DNA from: Boswellia sacra
Lineage: Eukaryota > Streptophyta > Magnoliopsida > Sapindales > Burseraceae
Assembly: GCA_013180625.2 (NCBI GenBank)
Contig: SNVD02006970.1
Coordinates: 62,001-126,000, forward strand
Direction: 5' to 3'
DNA: 64,000 nucleotides
Of the stretch, positions 1 to 12,400 are shown piece by piece. Each line of letters starts with the position of its first letter. Within the stretch, counting starts at the first letter, position 1. The notes under the pieces are model-generated. The model did not search any database and was not told the DNA's origin. It saw only the letters and a program-made list of their open reading frames with translations. The position numbers were made by a program, and so were the translations under genes.

Positions 1-1253
1 TAAGGTAATGATAGCTAATATTTAATATTAAAAGAATGATTATAATTTATAAATAAATTAAATGCAATTATCTTAAAGATAATTGTTTAGGATAATTATC
101 GTTTAAACAATATGAGAGAAAGATAATGTTCATCCAATAAGCAATTTTGTAAAGATACAATTTCATAAATAATATTTTTGAAATTAATAATATTAGATAA
201 CAGGTTAGTCCTAGGATCAAGCTTAAAAGGGTTTAGATTTCTTTTTCGAGTAGATAACATCCTTATTGGGCTAAAATCTTCAAAGTGGGTTTAGCTTTTG
301 ATATTTAAGCAATTGATCCTTACCATAATTTCTTTACCTGCCTGCCACTGCCCACTAACAAGTCCCATGATACTAACATGTTCATGTTATCTCAGTCATT
401 AATTTATTCTTGTAGACCTTGTTTTGACTTATTTATAAAAAATTGGTCAAAATAAATATAGTGTTTTCTTTGAGGTCCTATTGATTCAAAGTCCATACAC
501 TTTGAATAATATATGCTAGAATATATATGTTTATCCGCTGCTTCAGCTATGAACAAGAAAATGTGTGGGTTCAAAGTCCTTGATTTTCTAGAGAGTACAA
601 ACTAGACTACGTAATAACAATGAATTTTTCATTAAATCAAATCAAAATTCTCTTAAATACAAATATTACTATTAGTCGTTAAGATTTTATTTCTCGAAAA
701 CAAATTATAGCTCCAAATGGAGAACTAAAATCAAAATAAACCTTTTTTTTCCTAAACTGAATCAAACAAATCAAAATAAAATATATGAAGCAAATATATC
801 GTACAAAAGGTGGACAAATATTCTTAAAAAAAAATCTCATACGATAAAAACTTTTAAAGTAATAATAAATAAGAAAAAGTTTTCACCTGTTAAATTGGAG
901 GCTTAGCTTGCATTTAATTACCAACTAATTCAGTATAATTAAAATTTAAAAATTTTATAATTCTTTCTTTCTATAAACTCTTATGTCCCATTAACAAATT
1001 ATTAAATAAAAAGTTATTGAAGATAAATTATAATAGTATACGAAAAATATAGAAGGATAACAGAGGAAAAAGATCCATGAAGCCTGAGTTGGATTTAATT
1101 AATAATATTTCGTATGAAGAACAGGAAACAAAAGCAAAAATTATGCTATATCTACACGTACTCAAATTCTCTTCTATATATAATTCTTCCAAGAGCTCAT
1201 CTGTATATTAATATTGGAGTCTTGCATTGCATATTCAATCGTAGACGACTCAG
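1..1253. other. upstream non-coding region of the SIN3-like gene
   Basis: AT-rich sequence with many in-frame stops and no credible coding region on either strand. The last 100 bp hold a TATA-like stretch (about 1173-1182) and presumably the 5' leader of the gene starting at 1254. I see no recognisable transposon ends here. Confidence 0.6.
1173..1182 (+). promoter_or_regulatory. TATA-box-like element of the SIN3-like gene
   Basis: A tctatatata run lies about 75-80 bp upstream of the ATG at 1254, a usual TATA spacing for a plant gene with a short leader. It supports 1254-2684 being a transcribed locus rather than a chance ORF. Such strings are common in AT-rich DNA, so this is suggestive only. 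Confidence 0.4.
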
Positions 1254-2684
1254 ATGAAGTCAGAGATGAAGCAATCAAGTGGGGTTGAAGTTGATGTAGA
1301 AATCACGCACTGCTCGTCTTATTCGTTAAATGAGGAGCGAGCAAATAGTTACATAAAGCAAGTGAGTGAGAGGTTCTGTGACGGGGAGAGTGATAAGTTT
1401 ACCAAGTTTACTTCTCTCTTGAGAGAGTTCAGGTTTAGAAGAATCGATGCTGCGAGTCTTGACGTGAAGATAAGAAAGTTGCTTGATGGCCACGATGACT
1501 TGATTCTTCAGTTCAAAAACTTTGTACCTGATTTGTGTTGTTATGAGGACGATGATGATGATGGCGATAATGATGATAATGATGTTGATGAAGATAGTGA
1601 GCGTACTAGACAGGCGGAGACATACCCACCTGTTAAGTTTTTGGAAGTTATTGACTTTGTAAACAAGGTAAAAATTCGTTTTCGGAATGACAGAGATGTC
1701 TATGAAGCATTCTTGGAGATCATGAATCAAATCCGAGATGGTTGCTCTTTAGACAACGGATATGATGAGATTGCAGCTCTTTTTTCAGGCCAAAAAGATC
1801 TGCTTGAGGAGTTTGATAGCATTTCAGCCGATGACTGGAGAGAGAGACTTTGTAAACAAGGGATTGATTTCTGCGAGAAGATTAATAATGTGTTGTGCAG
1901 TTCCGATTATGAAGCGTTGTTGAGTGTCCTCCGTGGCTACAGTGCTGGAGAGCTTGATAGAGAGGGTGTGAAAGCTAGGGTTTCTGATTTGCTTAAAGAT
2001 AAGTGTGATGGATTGTGTTGGCGGGAATTTAATGATTTTTGCAGATCTTGTGAGAGCAATAGTGAGGAGTATGCTGGGGCTTCCGTGAGCAATGATTCTT
2101 CAACCAAAGAGCAAAAGCATATGATTATTACAATACCGAGTCATGAGCTTGACCTCTCGAAATGCAAAAGGGTTTCTCCAAGCTATTGGGTATTGTCGGA
2201 AAAACATTCCAGGCCATTGGCAGGCTGGAGGTCAATGATTAGTGATGAGGTTTTGAATGATAAGTTGGTTTGTGTGAGTGCAAGAGGTGGAGACTTCTCC
2301 TCTAATAAAAGGCACAGAACGCAGCTAGAGAAATACCAAGATGAATGTGATGATAGAAGATATGAGATGGATACTTTGATGGGGAATATAATGTCAGCTT
2401 CTAAAAGCATAGGGAAATTACAGAAAAAAATTGATGGGAATAAAATCAATCTCAGTCTCATCGATATTGAAGATCATTTGAGTGTTATAAACATGAGGTG
2501 TATAGAAAAAGTGTACGGTGAGCAAGGCCTTGAGATGATGGAACTATTTCATGCAAATCCAGTTTTTGCATTGCCTGTCATGTTAAGACGCCTCACTCAG
2601 AAAAAGAACGAGTTGGAAGGGTTCCTTTCACAATTTAACGAGGATTGTGCGAGGGGGTATGCTAAGATGCAATTGGAGTTCTAG
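1254..2684 (+). CDS. short SIN3-like paired amphipathic helix protein
   Basis: 476 codons in one exon. Three segments resemble PAH repeats of SIN3 co-repressors: about residues 32-94 (YIKQVSERF...FVPDL), 128-190 (FLEVIDFVNKVKIRF...LLEEFDSI) and 203-265. An Asp-rich linker (about 98-115) separates the first two. Residues 299-400 match the start of the SIN3 HDAC-interacting domain: LDLSKCKRVSPSYWVL, then a VLNDKLVCVS-like stretch and CDDRRYEMDTLM. SIN3 proteins scaffold histone deacetylases in the nucleus and bind transcription factors through PAH domains. Full plant SIN3-like proteins are well over 1000 residues with many introns; this one is short, intronless and lacks the C-terminal half, so it looks like a retroposed or truncated paralogue. 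The uninterrupted frame argues that it is not a dead pseudogene. The start codon is the first ATG after the TATA-like element. Family call is firm; function is inferred. Confidence 0.8.
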   Translation: MKSEMKQSSGVEVDVEITHCSSYSLNEERANSYIKQVSERFCDGESDKFTKFTSLLREFRFRRIDAASLDVKIRKLLDGHDDLILQFKNFVPDLCCYEDDDDDGDNDDNDVDEDSERTRQAETYPPVKFLEVIDFVNKVKIRFRNDRDVYEAFLEIMNQIRDGCSLDNGYDEIAALFSGQKDLLEEFDSISADDWRERLCKQGIDFCEKINNVLCSSDYEALLSVLRGYSAGELDREGVKARVSDLLKDKCDGLCWREFNDFCRSCESNSEEYAGASVSNDSSTKEQKHMIITIPSHELDLSKCKRVSPSYWVLSEKHSRPLAGWRSMISDEVLNDKLVCVSARGGDFSSNKRHRTQLEKYQDECDDRRYEMDTLMGNIMSASKSIGKLQKKIDGNKINLSLIDIEDHLSVINMRCIEKVYGEQGLEMMELFHANPVFALPVMLRRLTQKKNELEGFLSQFNEDCARGYAKMQLEF

Positions 2685-3448
2685 GACAAGTAACATGAAT
2701 CAAGGAGAAATGGAGAAGATGATCAATCAACGGTGCCAAGCATGGAAGACGACTCATAATATACATGTCAAACAATGATTTAGATTTAGATTCTCTACTG
2801 ATATAAATGCATCAGTTATTTGCTAGACATACGTCAGAATATTTATTCATTTATTTTCTACAGATCATTTTATGAAATTAATAAACAATTTTAAGTGTAT
2901 ATTCATTGCAACTTCCAGATAATAAGATGAATAGGCAGTTTTTGGTTGATTGAAGAAGTGCAGATTGCATATATTTTGTCCAGATTGATTGCAAAATTGA
3001 TGGAGAAACACTAATCTGAATTTTACAGGTTCTCATAGACTTATATGTAAGAGCATAAAATGAAATATGGGAGCAAAATTATCAAGCAAATAGGTAAATG
3101 TATCATATAACAACAGTCTTATCTCAAAATTTTGAAGAGCACAGAATATCCGCTACCAAAACATCTCAGTTTGATTGAAATTAAGCTCTAAACAACATTT
3201 AGTGATTTAACACTACAATAACTAATGGCCACAATACAATTGAAAATACATTTGCATGATGAAGCTGATACAAATGGAAACGGTATTTGGGGTTTAAACC
3301 CCACTTGACAGAAAATGAAAACATGTGCTAGTGCTAGTAATTAAAACATCTTCATTCAGAAAGAGGAAGAGAAAGACAAAAATGCCAAGCCCTTGTAATC
3401 AAACTAGACATCCATGTATGCTACTCACAACCTCGGCCTAATAATGCC
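2685..3448. other. convergent 3' intergenic region
   Basis: Between the stop of the SIN3-like gene (+) and the stop of the ERD2 gene (-). It should hold both 3' untranslated regions, since the two genes converge. No coding frame or transposon end was recognised. Confidence 0.55.
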
Positions 3449-6400
3449 TCATGCGGGTAAGTGAAGCTTTTCATTGTTCTTCCAGCTGAAAGCCATAAAA
3501 AAATGTCTCATCATTTATTTAAGAGTTCTAAAAATCAGCATACTTTGAATTGCTTTTTTGGAAAGAATAAATCACTGACCTCTGGAAGTAGTAGTAGAAG
3601 AAATCGGCATAAAGCAATGTCTGAACAAGACCTGATATCCAAGCTGCAAGACAACAACACTCACATATATGAGGTGCTCATCATGGGTAATACCAACTTC
3701 TAATGTTTGAAATAAACACCTTGTGCAAACAGGGAAAAAAAAAAAACCTCCTAAAATGGTGTCATCAATAAGGTTATATAATGTAAAAAGGTGCACGTGC
3801 TTGCATATGCTGCAGGCACACAGAGGCGAGAGGCAGAGAATTTCATACTTATCCAGTGAACATAGTGCTCCTCAGTGAAATAGCGATAGATCCAGTTTAA
3901 TATGTACAACGCTCGGTATGCACTGCATTACAAGATGCAAAAAAGATAAGTATACCGAATTTATCTCAAGAAAACCAAAACTGCTTACAAGGTAGCTAAG
4001 AAACAAAGACACAGAAGTTAAGATACTGCTGTAAAAAGTGGATGGTAATATTAAATTTCTGAGGTAATGCCTGCATTGTGCTCTCAAACTTTTTGGCATC
4101 TTTCCAGGACAATACTACCAAAAAAAAAAAAAAAACTGAGGATGACAATAACTTTTTCCTATTTATCACATATACAAAATAACACAAGGTCAAAGACCAA
4201 GCCTGGTACTTAGAACGATAAAAAATGTTGGTGTCACAGAAGCCTAAATATATAAAGTAGGCTTCTACACAGTAGAGATGCAACCACAGGAAGTTGGACA
4301 TATATCGTTGAATTTGCCCAGTCAAACTTCACTAGTCTGGTTCACCAATGAAAGAGCTCAGGCAAACAGCTATAATCTACCATCAGTCGACCGTAGAACT
4401 GGATATAAAGTCTTTAAGATGACAGCCAAAAATTTTCACAGAAACAATAGAGGGAATATTCTTGAAAGACAAGCAAATTATAAAAGATTGACAACTTCAT
4501 TTCTGTGTTGGTTTGGTTTCTAGCCTCAAATTGTCGGTGATATATATTGGCTCTGAACGGTTAGCACAATTCATATGAAACACCAAAATTGAAAGTTCCT
4601 TTTTGCTTAAGTATCCTGCAAATTTAACAGGATTAAAGTAATATCAACATAGTATATGAGCTTCAAAACAATTTTACAGCAATGATAATTAACCTAATCA
4701 AATTAAAGCAGGATGTTAAAGTACGATCACTATTTTGAATTCATTGCACTCCGAAGGACCCAAATGGAGCGTAAGGTAGAATATTTATACATGACATCAC
4801 TTCCTCATTCAAATGTTAGGTCAACGAATTCTCTAAAGTTCAATCTCTAATAAAATATATCATTTTCCATGAAAATTTGGGGAATTAACATAGATCCCTA
4901 GTTTAGGTCAGAGTAACACTTTGCCCCAAGTTTGCATTTAGTAACATTCACAACCTATCTATTAGAGATTGATAAACTGCCTTAGGGTATTAAAGTCTTT
5001 CTACTTCTGGAATTGTAAAATATTAAAAAACATAAAATATCAAGTTTTTAGTTTTACTCCTTTCCCTTCCCTTCATACCCAATTTTCTCTCTCATCCCTT
5101 GATTTCTCTTCCGCCTGCCCTTCTCTTTCTTCACATCGTTTCCCAATCAGGAAGATATATGCAGATGTTGCACCGCCAAGCCACAGTGTCACCCATCCAC
5201 ACTGCCCAGTGTCATGCATCACAGGTCCTAACCGCATCTTCTACCTCAGAGACATAAAATTTTGATGTTCCTGATCTCAATTGACTGTTGGGGATCCATT
5301 CAAAACTTCGATCGTAATGGGTAGGAAGAAAGTGATTCACGGTTCTCCTTTCATGGCAGATCTTGGTGGTTTTCTTTTTCTTTTCTTGTTGTTAAGGTTT
5401 AGTGCTGGTGGTTGCGGCTGAGTGATGAACAAGGGTATCATTATTTTTTTTCCTCCAATTTCTAGCATTTTTTAATGAGTTATTATTTGTTCTTAGTGTA
5501 ATTTGATTTGCATCTTTGTAGCAATGAGGCTGCATTTCTCAGCATTTTTTTTTCGACTTAAGCAAGAAGTACTGCAGAAGGTTGAAAAGGTTTTAAATTG
5601 GTGGTTATTGTTGTTGATTGTAGAAAAACAAAAGGGAAAGGGGCAGCTTGTTCATCCCAGATTTTTTTTTTTTTAATTGATTTGTAATGGTGACTTTTGT
5701 TTGTTAGGAATACATGTATCTTTTATATTAACAGTTTTATTAATTGGACTTATTTTATTGATTTTTGTTCTCTAAATTTTTATTTTATAAGATTTTATGT
5801 TTTTAATGATTATCAGTTTTTATTTATTTATTTGTAGTTATGATATTTATTATTATATTAGTTTTAAGAAGACCAATAGGGTTAAAGTAGTGAATTCACA
5901 AAAGATTCCAATCCACAAATCAGATTCTGAAAAGTCTGTCTAAAAGTGGGGTGTGATTGTTACTAAATATAAAGCTGGGGGTAAAGTGTTACTTTGACCA
6001 AAGCTTGGGATCCCTATGTTGATTCCCCATGAAAATTTTCACTGCCGTCACTATCTTTTTTCTGACAGCAGCAGGACACGTATGAAAAAAGGAAATAATT
6101 CTTAAAGCATATATAACAAAACAAAGTAAATGCAAGCACTAAAGTGAACTTTAGGAGGGAGAGAGAGAGAGAGAGAGAGGAAACAAGCAAACAAATAAAA
6201 ATTCTATGGCAAATCTTAATAGTAATATAGTTTAAAGAGCACTAAGAAAGAAAGAAAAATCCAGTTGCAACTGATCATGCTTTAAAGTTAATCTTCATTC
6301 CTACTGTGTAACAATTTTGTTCTGCTTTCAAAAGTTAAAATAAAATAAACAAATATATCACATCATATGAGAGTGAAAAACAAGAAATCAAAAGGTCAAA

Positions 6401-9060
6401 CAACAACAATAAAGAAATTTGTTCCTACATGATAACTTACCAAGGTATGTATTAAAAATTAGAAAATTAGGTCCAGCATGCAACATCATGATATAAAAAC
6501 ACCTTGTTATATAAAATTGAATCAAGGAGTTTAAAATATACCCAAGGAGAAAAACATATTGCCCTGTCAAGTTATCGATATTTCTTGTTCTCTGCAACAA
6601 AACAAGTTGAGGAAGTATAGCAACAGCTTCTAAATATAGAGAAAATGTCCACATTACCTGCCCAACAAGTTACTAGAAATATCAAAAAGAGAAACAACAC
6701 CAAAAACCAGTTTGATCATGGAGATTCCACATAAAAGTATTTGCTTCTCACTAAATTATTCCCAAAAGAAAAATATGAGCTACAGCTACAGGCAACTAGA
6801 ATACATATAAACGTCAACAACTAGATAGACTATAAATACCTCTATAAAGGTAAACCTCTCATTTATAAGAAGGGCCAAAAGTAGGCAAGGCAGCACAAGA
6901 AAGAAATGGCGAAAGGTGTCTTGGTCTCTATCATAAGATCTACGCACAATCTTGTGGTGCCTTATGTACCAAACAATTGAAAAAGAGCTCCCCAGGAATA
7001 TTAACTTCATCAGAGTATTGTAAAGTGAGATAAAACGGGTAAATATATCCAAGTAGCGGGTAGCAAAGACCAGAGCATAGAGTTCTTGAGTTTTCAATGA
7101 AATGCCTGCATATAACATTGAAGTAAAAATCATATAGTGTATCAAATGAATCAAGGAAACAGCTTTATTATAGCCATGGACACCAAAATAATCCAACATA
7201 AAAGCAACAACATCATAATGATTAGAAATGGAACAGAAATTAGCAAAAATCTGGAAAGATAAAAAATGACAATGATCTTAAGTTAAATAAAATTACATGT
7301 GTGATGGTGCATGCGTGCGTGTGTGTGTGTCCACAAAGAGCTTTTCCCAGATAACGATAATTATAATAAAAAAATAAAAATTCCGCAATAACTTTAAAAA
7401 ATTTGGACTAACAAAAAAGTAACTACCACATTTGCTAAATAAATCCACTGATTATGGCACAAGATAAATTAAAGCTACAAATACAGAAAAAGTGTTCTAG
7501 CATACGTGATATATCAATTCTGTCAGACCATCTCATGGAACAGAAACTTCGTCATTCGAAAATGATGGATGCGAAGAAATAAATTAAATTTCTACACAAA
7601 CACTTGATATTCAAACAGAAATTTTATAAACAATTAGTGGAGCCAAAATAACCTATAACATTATCATGGATAAAACAACAGCATGGAAAATAAATTAAGA
7701 AGTAAGTCGAAAGCAATCTACCATAGCCTCTCCCTACCTGAGGTACTCTGTCATGAAAGAAAAGTCAAATATATGGTAACAAAGAGATATATAATGCCTC
7801 CATAACTGAAGAAAAAGCAATGAAAAATGGTAGATACTCTACAGATTCCTTCAACAAATTTAAAATCATGCTAATATGAAACATCATCTTAAAATTTGCA
7901 TAATGATGGAACAAGACACATCATGTCCGAACATATTGTATGAGCTTATCACAAAATTCATCACTGTATACAACTAAATAAGAGAGAGAAGGGAGAAGTG
8001 TAACGCCAGAATTGTGGAAAAATTTATATTATAGTGTGGGAGAAAACATTTGGAATTAGGAGCACAACCATTTCCACTTTAAAAGGTCAAAATGATGTGC
8101 ATTGCCATCACAGCTCTCCTTTATTTCAGCTACTTGAATCAGGATCACACAAAGATTGCCTTGCCAGATTCATGGTAAGGAAACACATGACGGCATTTGT
8201 TATGCATATTATGAGTGATGAACCATACTGCTTATAGAAGTATTTCCGTCTAATCATATCTCCTTGCACTGCTTCATTTTAAAACCATCATATCTGAAAC
8301 TTCTTTGTCGACCAATCTATATCTGTGCGTGTCAATATCAGTGTATACCCAGCTCATAAGTCGGTACAAACATAGCTCTATCTCTATTGACCATAGTAGT
8401 CATCAAATTTACAGCCACACATCAAGCATTTTTCTCTCTAGCCTTGGCTTTGGGGTGAGTGTGAGATTTCCAAAAATCTACTTGGATTTGGAACTGGGCT
8501 CCTCCACCAACCCTAAAATGGCAACTCTATACTCAGTACTCACTCAATTTCTTCATTTAAGAATCATCTCCTCCTCATGAAGGACAACAGTCAGTAGTCT
8601 CAATCAACTCAGGAATCCACCTCAGCTCCTTAAATCAGCTCTATGATGCCGCTCTTCTACCCAGCTGGCTTAAACTAGTCTAAGCTAATCAAACCCCATT
8701 TGCAAACCCGAAAATGAAACAAATTATCCAACTTTCCACTCATTGCATAAACCACAAATTAACTGTTAACAGTAGTTTTTCACTATAATGTAAATCATGA
8801 AGAAAGAGCAAGAAGCCATCACAAGTAAGTTGTACTCTCACTTAATAAAATCTCAAATCACCAAAATTTAAGGCAATCCGTAAATAAAACACAAGCATAA
8901 AGCGAGACTACTAAAGTTACAAAATTTATTAAAATAAAAAAAAAGGGCAAGTGTGGAATGATGAAATACCGGCACAAGATTTGATGGTGTGGATCTTGAG
9001 AAGCAGAACAAGGACGCTGGCCAAGTGGGTCATGTCCCCAGCTAACCTGAAAATATTCAT
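3449..9060 (-). CDS. ERD2: ER lumen protein-retaining receptor (KDEL receptor, ERD2 family)
   Basis: Six exons on the minus strand, all GT-AG: 9060-8970, 7105-6840, 6657-6542, 3922-3849, 3643-3580 and 3485-3449. Together they give 648 nt, 215 codons plus stop, exactly the usual ERD2 length. The N-terminus reads MNIFRLAGDMTHLASVLVLL. Family blocks follow: SLKTQELYALVFATRYLDIF, YDRDQDTFRHFFLVLPCLLL, EAVAILPQLVLLQRTRNIDN, NLTGQYVFLLGAYRALYILN and GLVQTLLYADFFYYYFQSWK, ending KLHLPA. ERD2 is a multi-pass Golgi membrane protein that binds H/KDEL-ended ER residents and returns them in COPI vesicles; the hydrophobic segments fit this. The gene is stretched by two large introns. Intron 3 (3923-6541) contains a complete MULE. 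It shares a promoter region with the divergent RH28 gene. Reading frame and splice phases agree at every junction. Confidence 0.95.
4879..6028. mobile_element. non-autonomous Mutator-like element in ERD2 intron 3
   Basis: A 1150-bp element bounded by inverted repeats of about 105 bp. The left end begins ggggaattaacatag and the right end closes ctatgttgattcccc. Perfect 10-bp direct repeats ATGAAAATTT flank it (4869-4878 and 6029-6038). Long TIRs plus a 10-bp duplication are typical of MULEs. No transposase is encoded. The interior has a pyrimidine-rich stretch (about 5055-5145) with a short Pro/Ser-rich open frame that I do not recognise as a captured gene. Confidence 0.85.
6159..6179. repeat. 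(GA)n microsatellite in ERD2 intron 3
   Basis: A short uninterrupted GA/AG dinucleotide run within the intron, outside the MULE. Confidence 0.9.
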
Positions 9061-9469
9061 CTTCTCTCTGCGCTTTCTTTCACAGTGTTTGGATCACCGG
9101 AAATGCTTTTCCCGCAAAATATTTGATGGTATTTTCTCAGATCTCCGGTTGATCCAAAAGCAGAGACGTTAATTTTTGTCGAGCAATTTTTTGGTTTTTT
9201 TTTTTTTTCAGTTTTCCACAATTTTAGGAGAAAAATCTTTGTGGAGTGGGCTGAGGGTTAAACCTAGGCTTGGGCCTGGAAATGTTGGGCCGGTTTCCTC
9301 GTTCATGCATGTGATTGTGATATATAATGTACAGAACGTGACAGAAGGGAGCCGAGCGGGCGATAATTTTTAAATATAATTTCAAAAATTAATAATAATT
9401 AAAAAAAAAAAAAGATTACGTACTAATAAGTTACGTCGGGAAAGGGGAGGGTTTAGGGTTTAATAGAGG
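9061..9469. promoter_or_regulatory. bidirectional promoter between ERD2 and RH28
   Basis: Only 409 bp separate the two divergent start codons. The segment holds three TGGGCY (site II) motifs at 9247-9252, 9271-9276 and 9286-9291, and a telo-box (reverse complement AAACCCTAA) at 9453-9461 next to the RH28 ATG. Site II elements with a telo-box are a known arrangement in plant ribosome-biogenesis and translation genes (TCP-type factors bind site II). That suits the helicase; the ERD2 side probably shares the open region. Sharing is inferred from the geometry. Confidence 0.7.
9453..9461 (-). promoter_or_regulatory. telo-box
   Basis: TTAGGGTTT on the plus strand (AAACCCTAA on minus), ending 8 bp before the RH28 start codon, so it probably lies in or at the edge of the 5' leader. 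Telo-boxes are common just downstream of transcription starts in plant genes of the translation machinery. Confidence 0.65.
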
Positions 9470-12400
9470 ATGGGTTCAAGGTTTGTGTTTGAGGCGCCTA
9501 GTGATGAAGAAATTGAAGATGAACAAGAATTGGAGTTTGAATCTCAATCTGAAGGAGGAGAAGAAGAAGAAGAAAAACCATTGAAACAGAAGCAATCTCA
9601 ATCTCCTTGGGACTTTGCTTCATACTCTGAATCCGTAGCTGAAGAGCATGCTCGTCGCACCACGACCTCCATTGACTTCAAAATCTCCAAATCCCTCCAA
9701 AAATCCTCCACCGCTTCCGCTCTTACTGACCACTCTGATGCTGATGCTGATGCTGATTCTGGTGCTGTTTCTGATTCTGATTCTGATTCTGAGCCTGACA
9801 AACAAGTAATTTTTCCTCTCTCTCTCAGCTTCAACTTCAAGCTGATGTCCTTTTCTATAATTATTTTCTCAAATTAAATAATTGATGTGAAAATAGGAAG
9901 ATTATAGACCCGAAGATGAAGAAGACGAGGAGGCCAGCAAAGACAATGCTGCTGATAGTAAATCATTTTTCGCACCAGCTGAAGCGACGTCGTTTCACGC
10001 CGATTCCTTCATGGAGCTCAATTTATCTCGCCCTTTGCTTCGTGCTTGTGAGGCATTGGGCTACTCCAAACCCACTCCAATTCAGGTTTCCATTTTCACT
10101 TACTTTCATCATCCATCACTTATTTAAATGTTGTTATTATTCAATGAGTTGAATGTAATGTACTCCCTTTTCAACAGGCGGCTTGTATTCCTATAGCCTT
10201 GACTGGGCGTGATATATGTGGGAGTGCAATTACCGGTTCTGGAAAGGTAGCTACTTTCTCTCTTTACTTGTTCATATCATTTATTTGATCTCTTGATTTC
10301 ATTTTGCTTTCTTTTCTTTTGATACAGACAGCTGCTTTTGCATTACCTACACTGGAGAGGTTATTATTTCGTCCAAAACGTATTCCAGCTATACGTGTCC
10401 TAATTCTTACTCCAACCAGAGAGTTGGCTGTACAGTGAGTGTTTCATTTCCTTGGTTTGCTTTTCCTTCCTTACTTGCTCCTTTAAGTTTGCTCTTTCGC
10501 TATGAAAAATGTTATTCAACTTATTTTTGCTCATATGATATCCTTTACAATTTGGTTCTTCATCAAGCTTTAAATTCTACTAAAAAACATTGATAGAAAA
10601 TGTAAAACTGATGAGTAGCGATTTTAAGACTTCTGTTCTTCTGATAGCAGGCAAAGTTATCACCACCCAGTCAATTGGAAGTTACGTTTACTGAATACTA
10701 TAAAAAAGTTATTTCAAAATAACGCTTTTATTTAATAATTCTTGATTTTGTCCACCATTGGCTTTTCCTATTCTTAATTCTATACACATTCGTTTTCTTT
10801 AATTATTATTTCTTGTGTGTATATAGGGTTCACAGTATGATAGAGAAACTTGCTCAATTTACGGATATCCGATGCTGTTTGGTTGTTGGTGGGCTTTCAA
10901 CAAAGGTTTGCTTTTATTTTTCGTCTCTTCCAATTCTTAATTGACATTTGAGATATGCATGTGTACATGTGACAAGATGATGTGGTTGTGGCTTTTAGCT
11001 TCTGAGAAAAAGGGAACATGTCATGTTTTTGGCTATGTACAATGTTCTCCTCATATGTCCATTCAGTTACTAGGGTTCATACGCAATTGTATATTTGTAC
11101 TCTTATCTATTCTTACCAAATACTATATACTGGTAATGTTTATTGTTGTAGGTGCAAGAGACAGCATTGAGATCAATGCCAGATATTGTTGTGGCTACTC
11201 CTGGACGCATGATAGATCACTTGCGCAATTCAATGTCTGTTGATTTGGATGATCTAGCGGTTTTAATCCTTGATGAGGCAGATCGTCTTCTTGAGCTAGG
11301 ATTTAGTGCTGAAATTCATGAGCTGGTACCCTTTCCTAATTTTTTTAATTAATTAATTATTTTTTATTTTTTTGTCTACATAAGCTATGGTTGTACATGA
11401 GAACCTATTTTCGCATGTTAGATCTTCCAGGTCCTTGTTTGATTGTTCAAACAAGGTAAATGTCCTTTTCTTCTCATTTTAATGGGCATATACTATTGTT
11501 TGGGTTATCATCGAGTGGCTTAAATTTTTAGATTAAGTAGCAATTGAAGTTTGTATAAGAGTAGAAGACCTTGAGGTCAAACCCTTAAGGAACGTGTCTG
11601 CCACTATTATCTGTTCTGCCTATATTTGGGTTTGGTCCATTCCTGTCTGGTCAATGTTCTACATTATGGAGGGTATTCCAAGGCTTAATACCATAGTTTG
11701 AGCCATTTTCTGATAGCTTAAGCTCTTAGATTCAATGGTAACTCAATGCTCATGTTGCAAATATCTAATTTTGAAGAATGTTTTCACTATGTCTTTTCTT
11801 GTGTTACAGAGTTGTAGTTGTCTGTGGGCTAATTAGAAAAATTTGAAACTGGGTAGATAAAGGCTGAGAGTAGAATCTAGATAGAGCAATCAAGTTGTTA
11901 ATTCCTTCTTGATCTTATTGCAAAACCTGATAATTTGATCTGCTTGGAATATTCTTGTTTTGTGATCAGTTTTCAACTTATATTTAGGTTCGCCTCTGTC
12001 CCAAAAGGAGACAGACTATGCTGTTTTCAGCTACAATGACTGAAGAAGTTGATGAGCTTATCAAGCTTTCTTTGACCAAACCCTTGCGTCTCTCAGCTGA
12101 CCCATCTGCAAAACGGCCAGCGACATTGACTGAAGAGTACTTTCTTGGCTTTTGCTAGTTTTCTGCTCTCTTTTAAGTTTTTTTTTGGTGTTTTTATTAT
12201 GTTCAATTATTATTAAGATATACACTAATCAGAGGTGTGCAGTAAGCAAAAGTTATTTTATGAATGGAGTCTTAGTAATGTTATTTGCTGCAACTTTTGA
12301 TAAATTACATCGAACTTATCAAGAACTGCAATTGTTATTCTCCAGGGTGGTTAGGATACGCCGAATGCGTGAAGTAAATCAGGAGGCTGTTCTTCTTTCA

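Noticed and set aside
1326..1730. 134-codon minus-strand frame opposite the SIN3-like gene
   Set aside because: Antisense shadow of the coding strand; the Ile run comes from the Asp codons of the acidic linker.
4969..5265. 98-codon Ser/Pro-rich frame inside the MULE in ERD2 intron 3
   Set aside because: Pyrimidine-rich low-complexity sequence; no recognisable domain. Retained only as a possible captured fragment.
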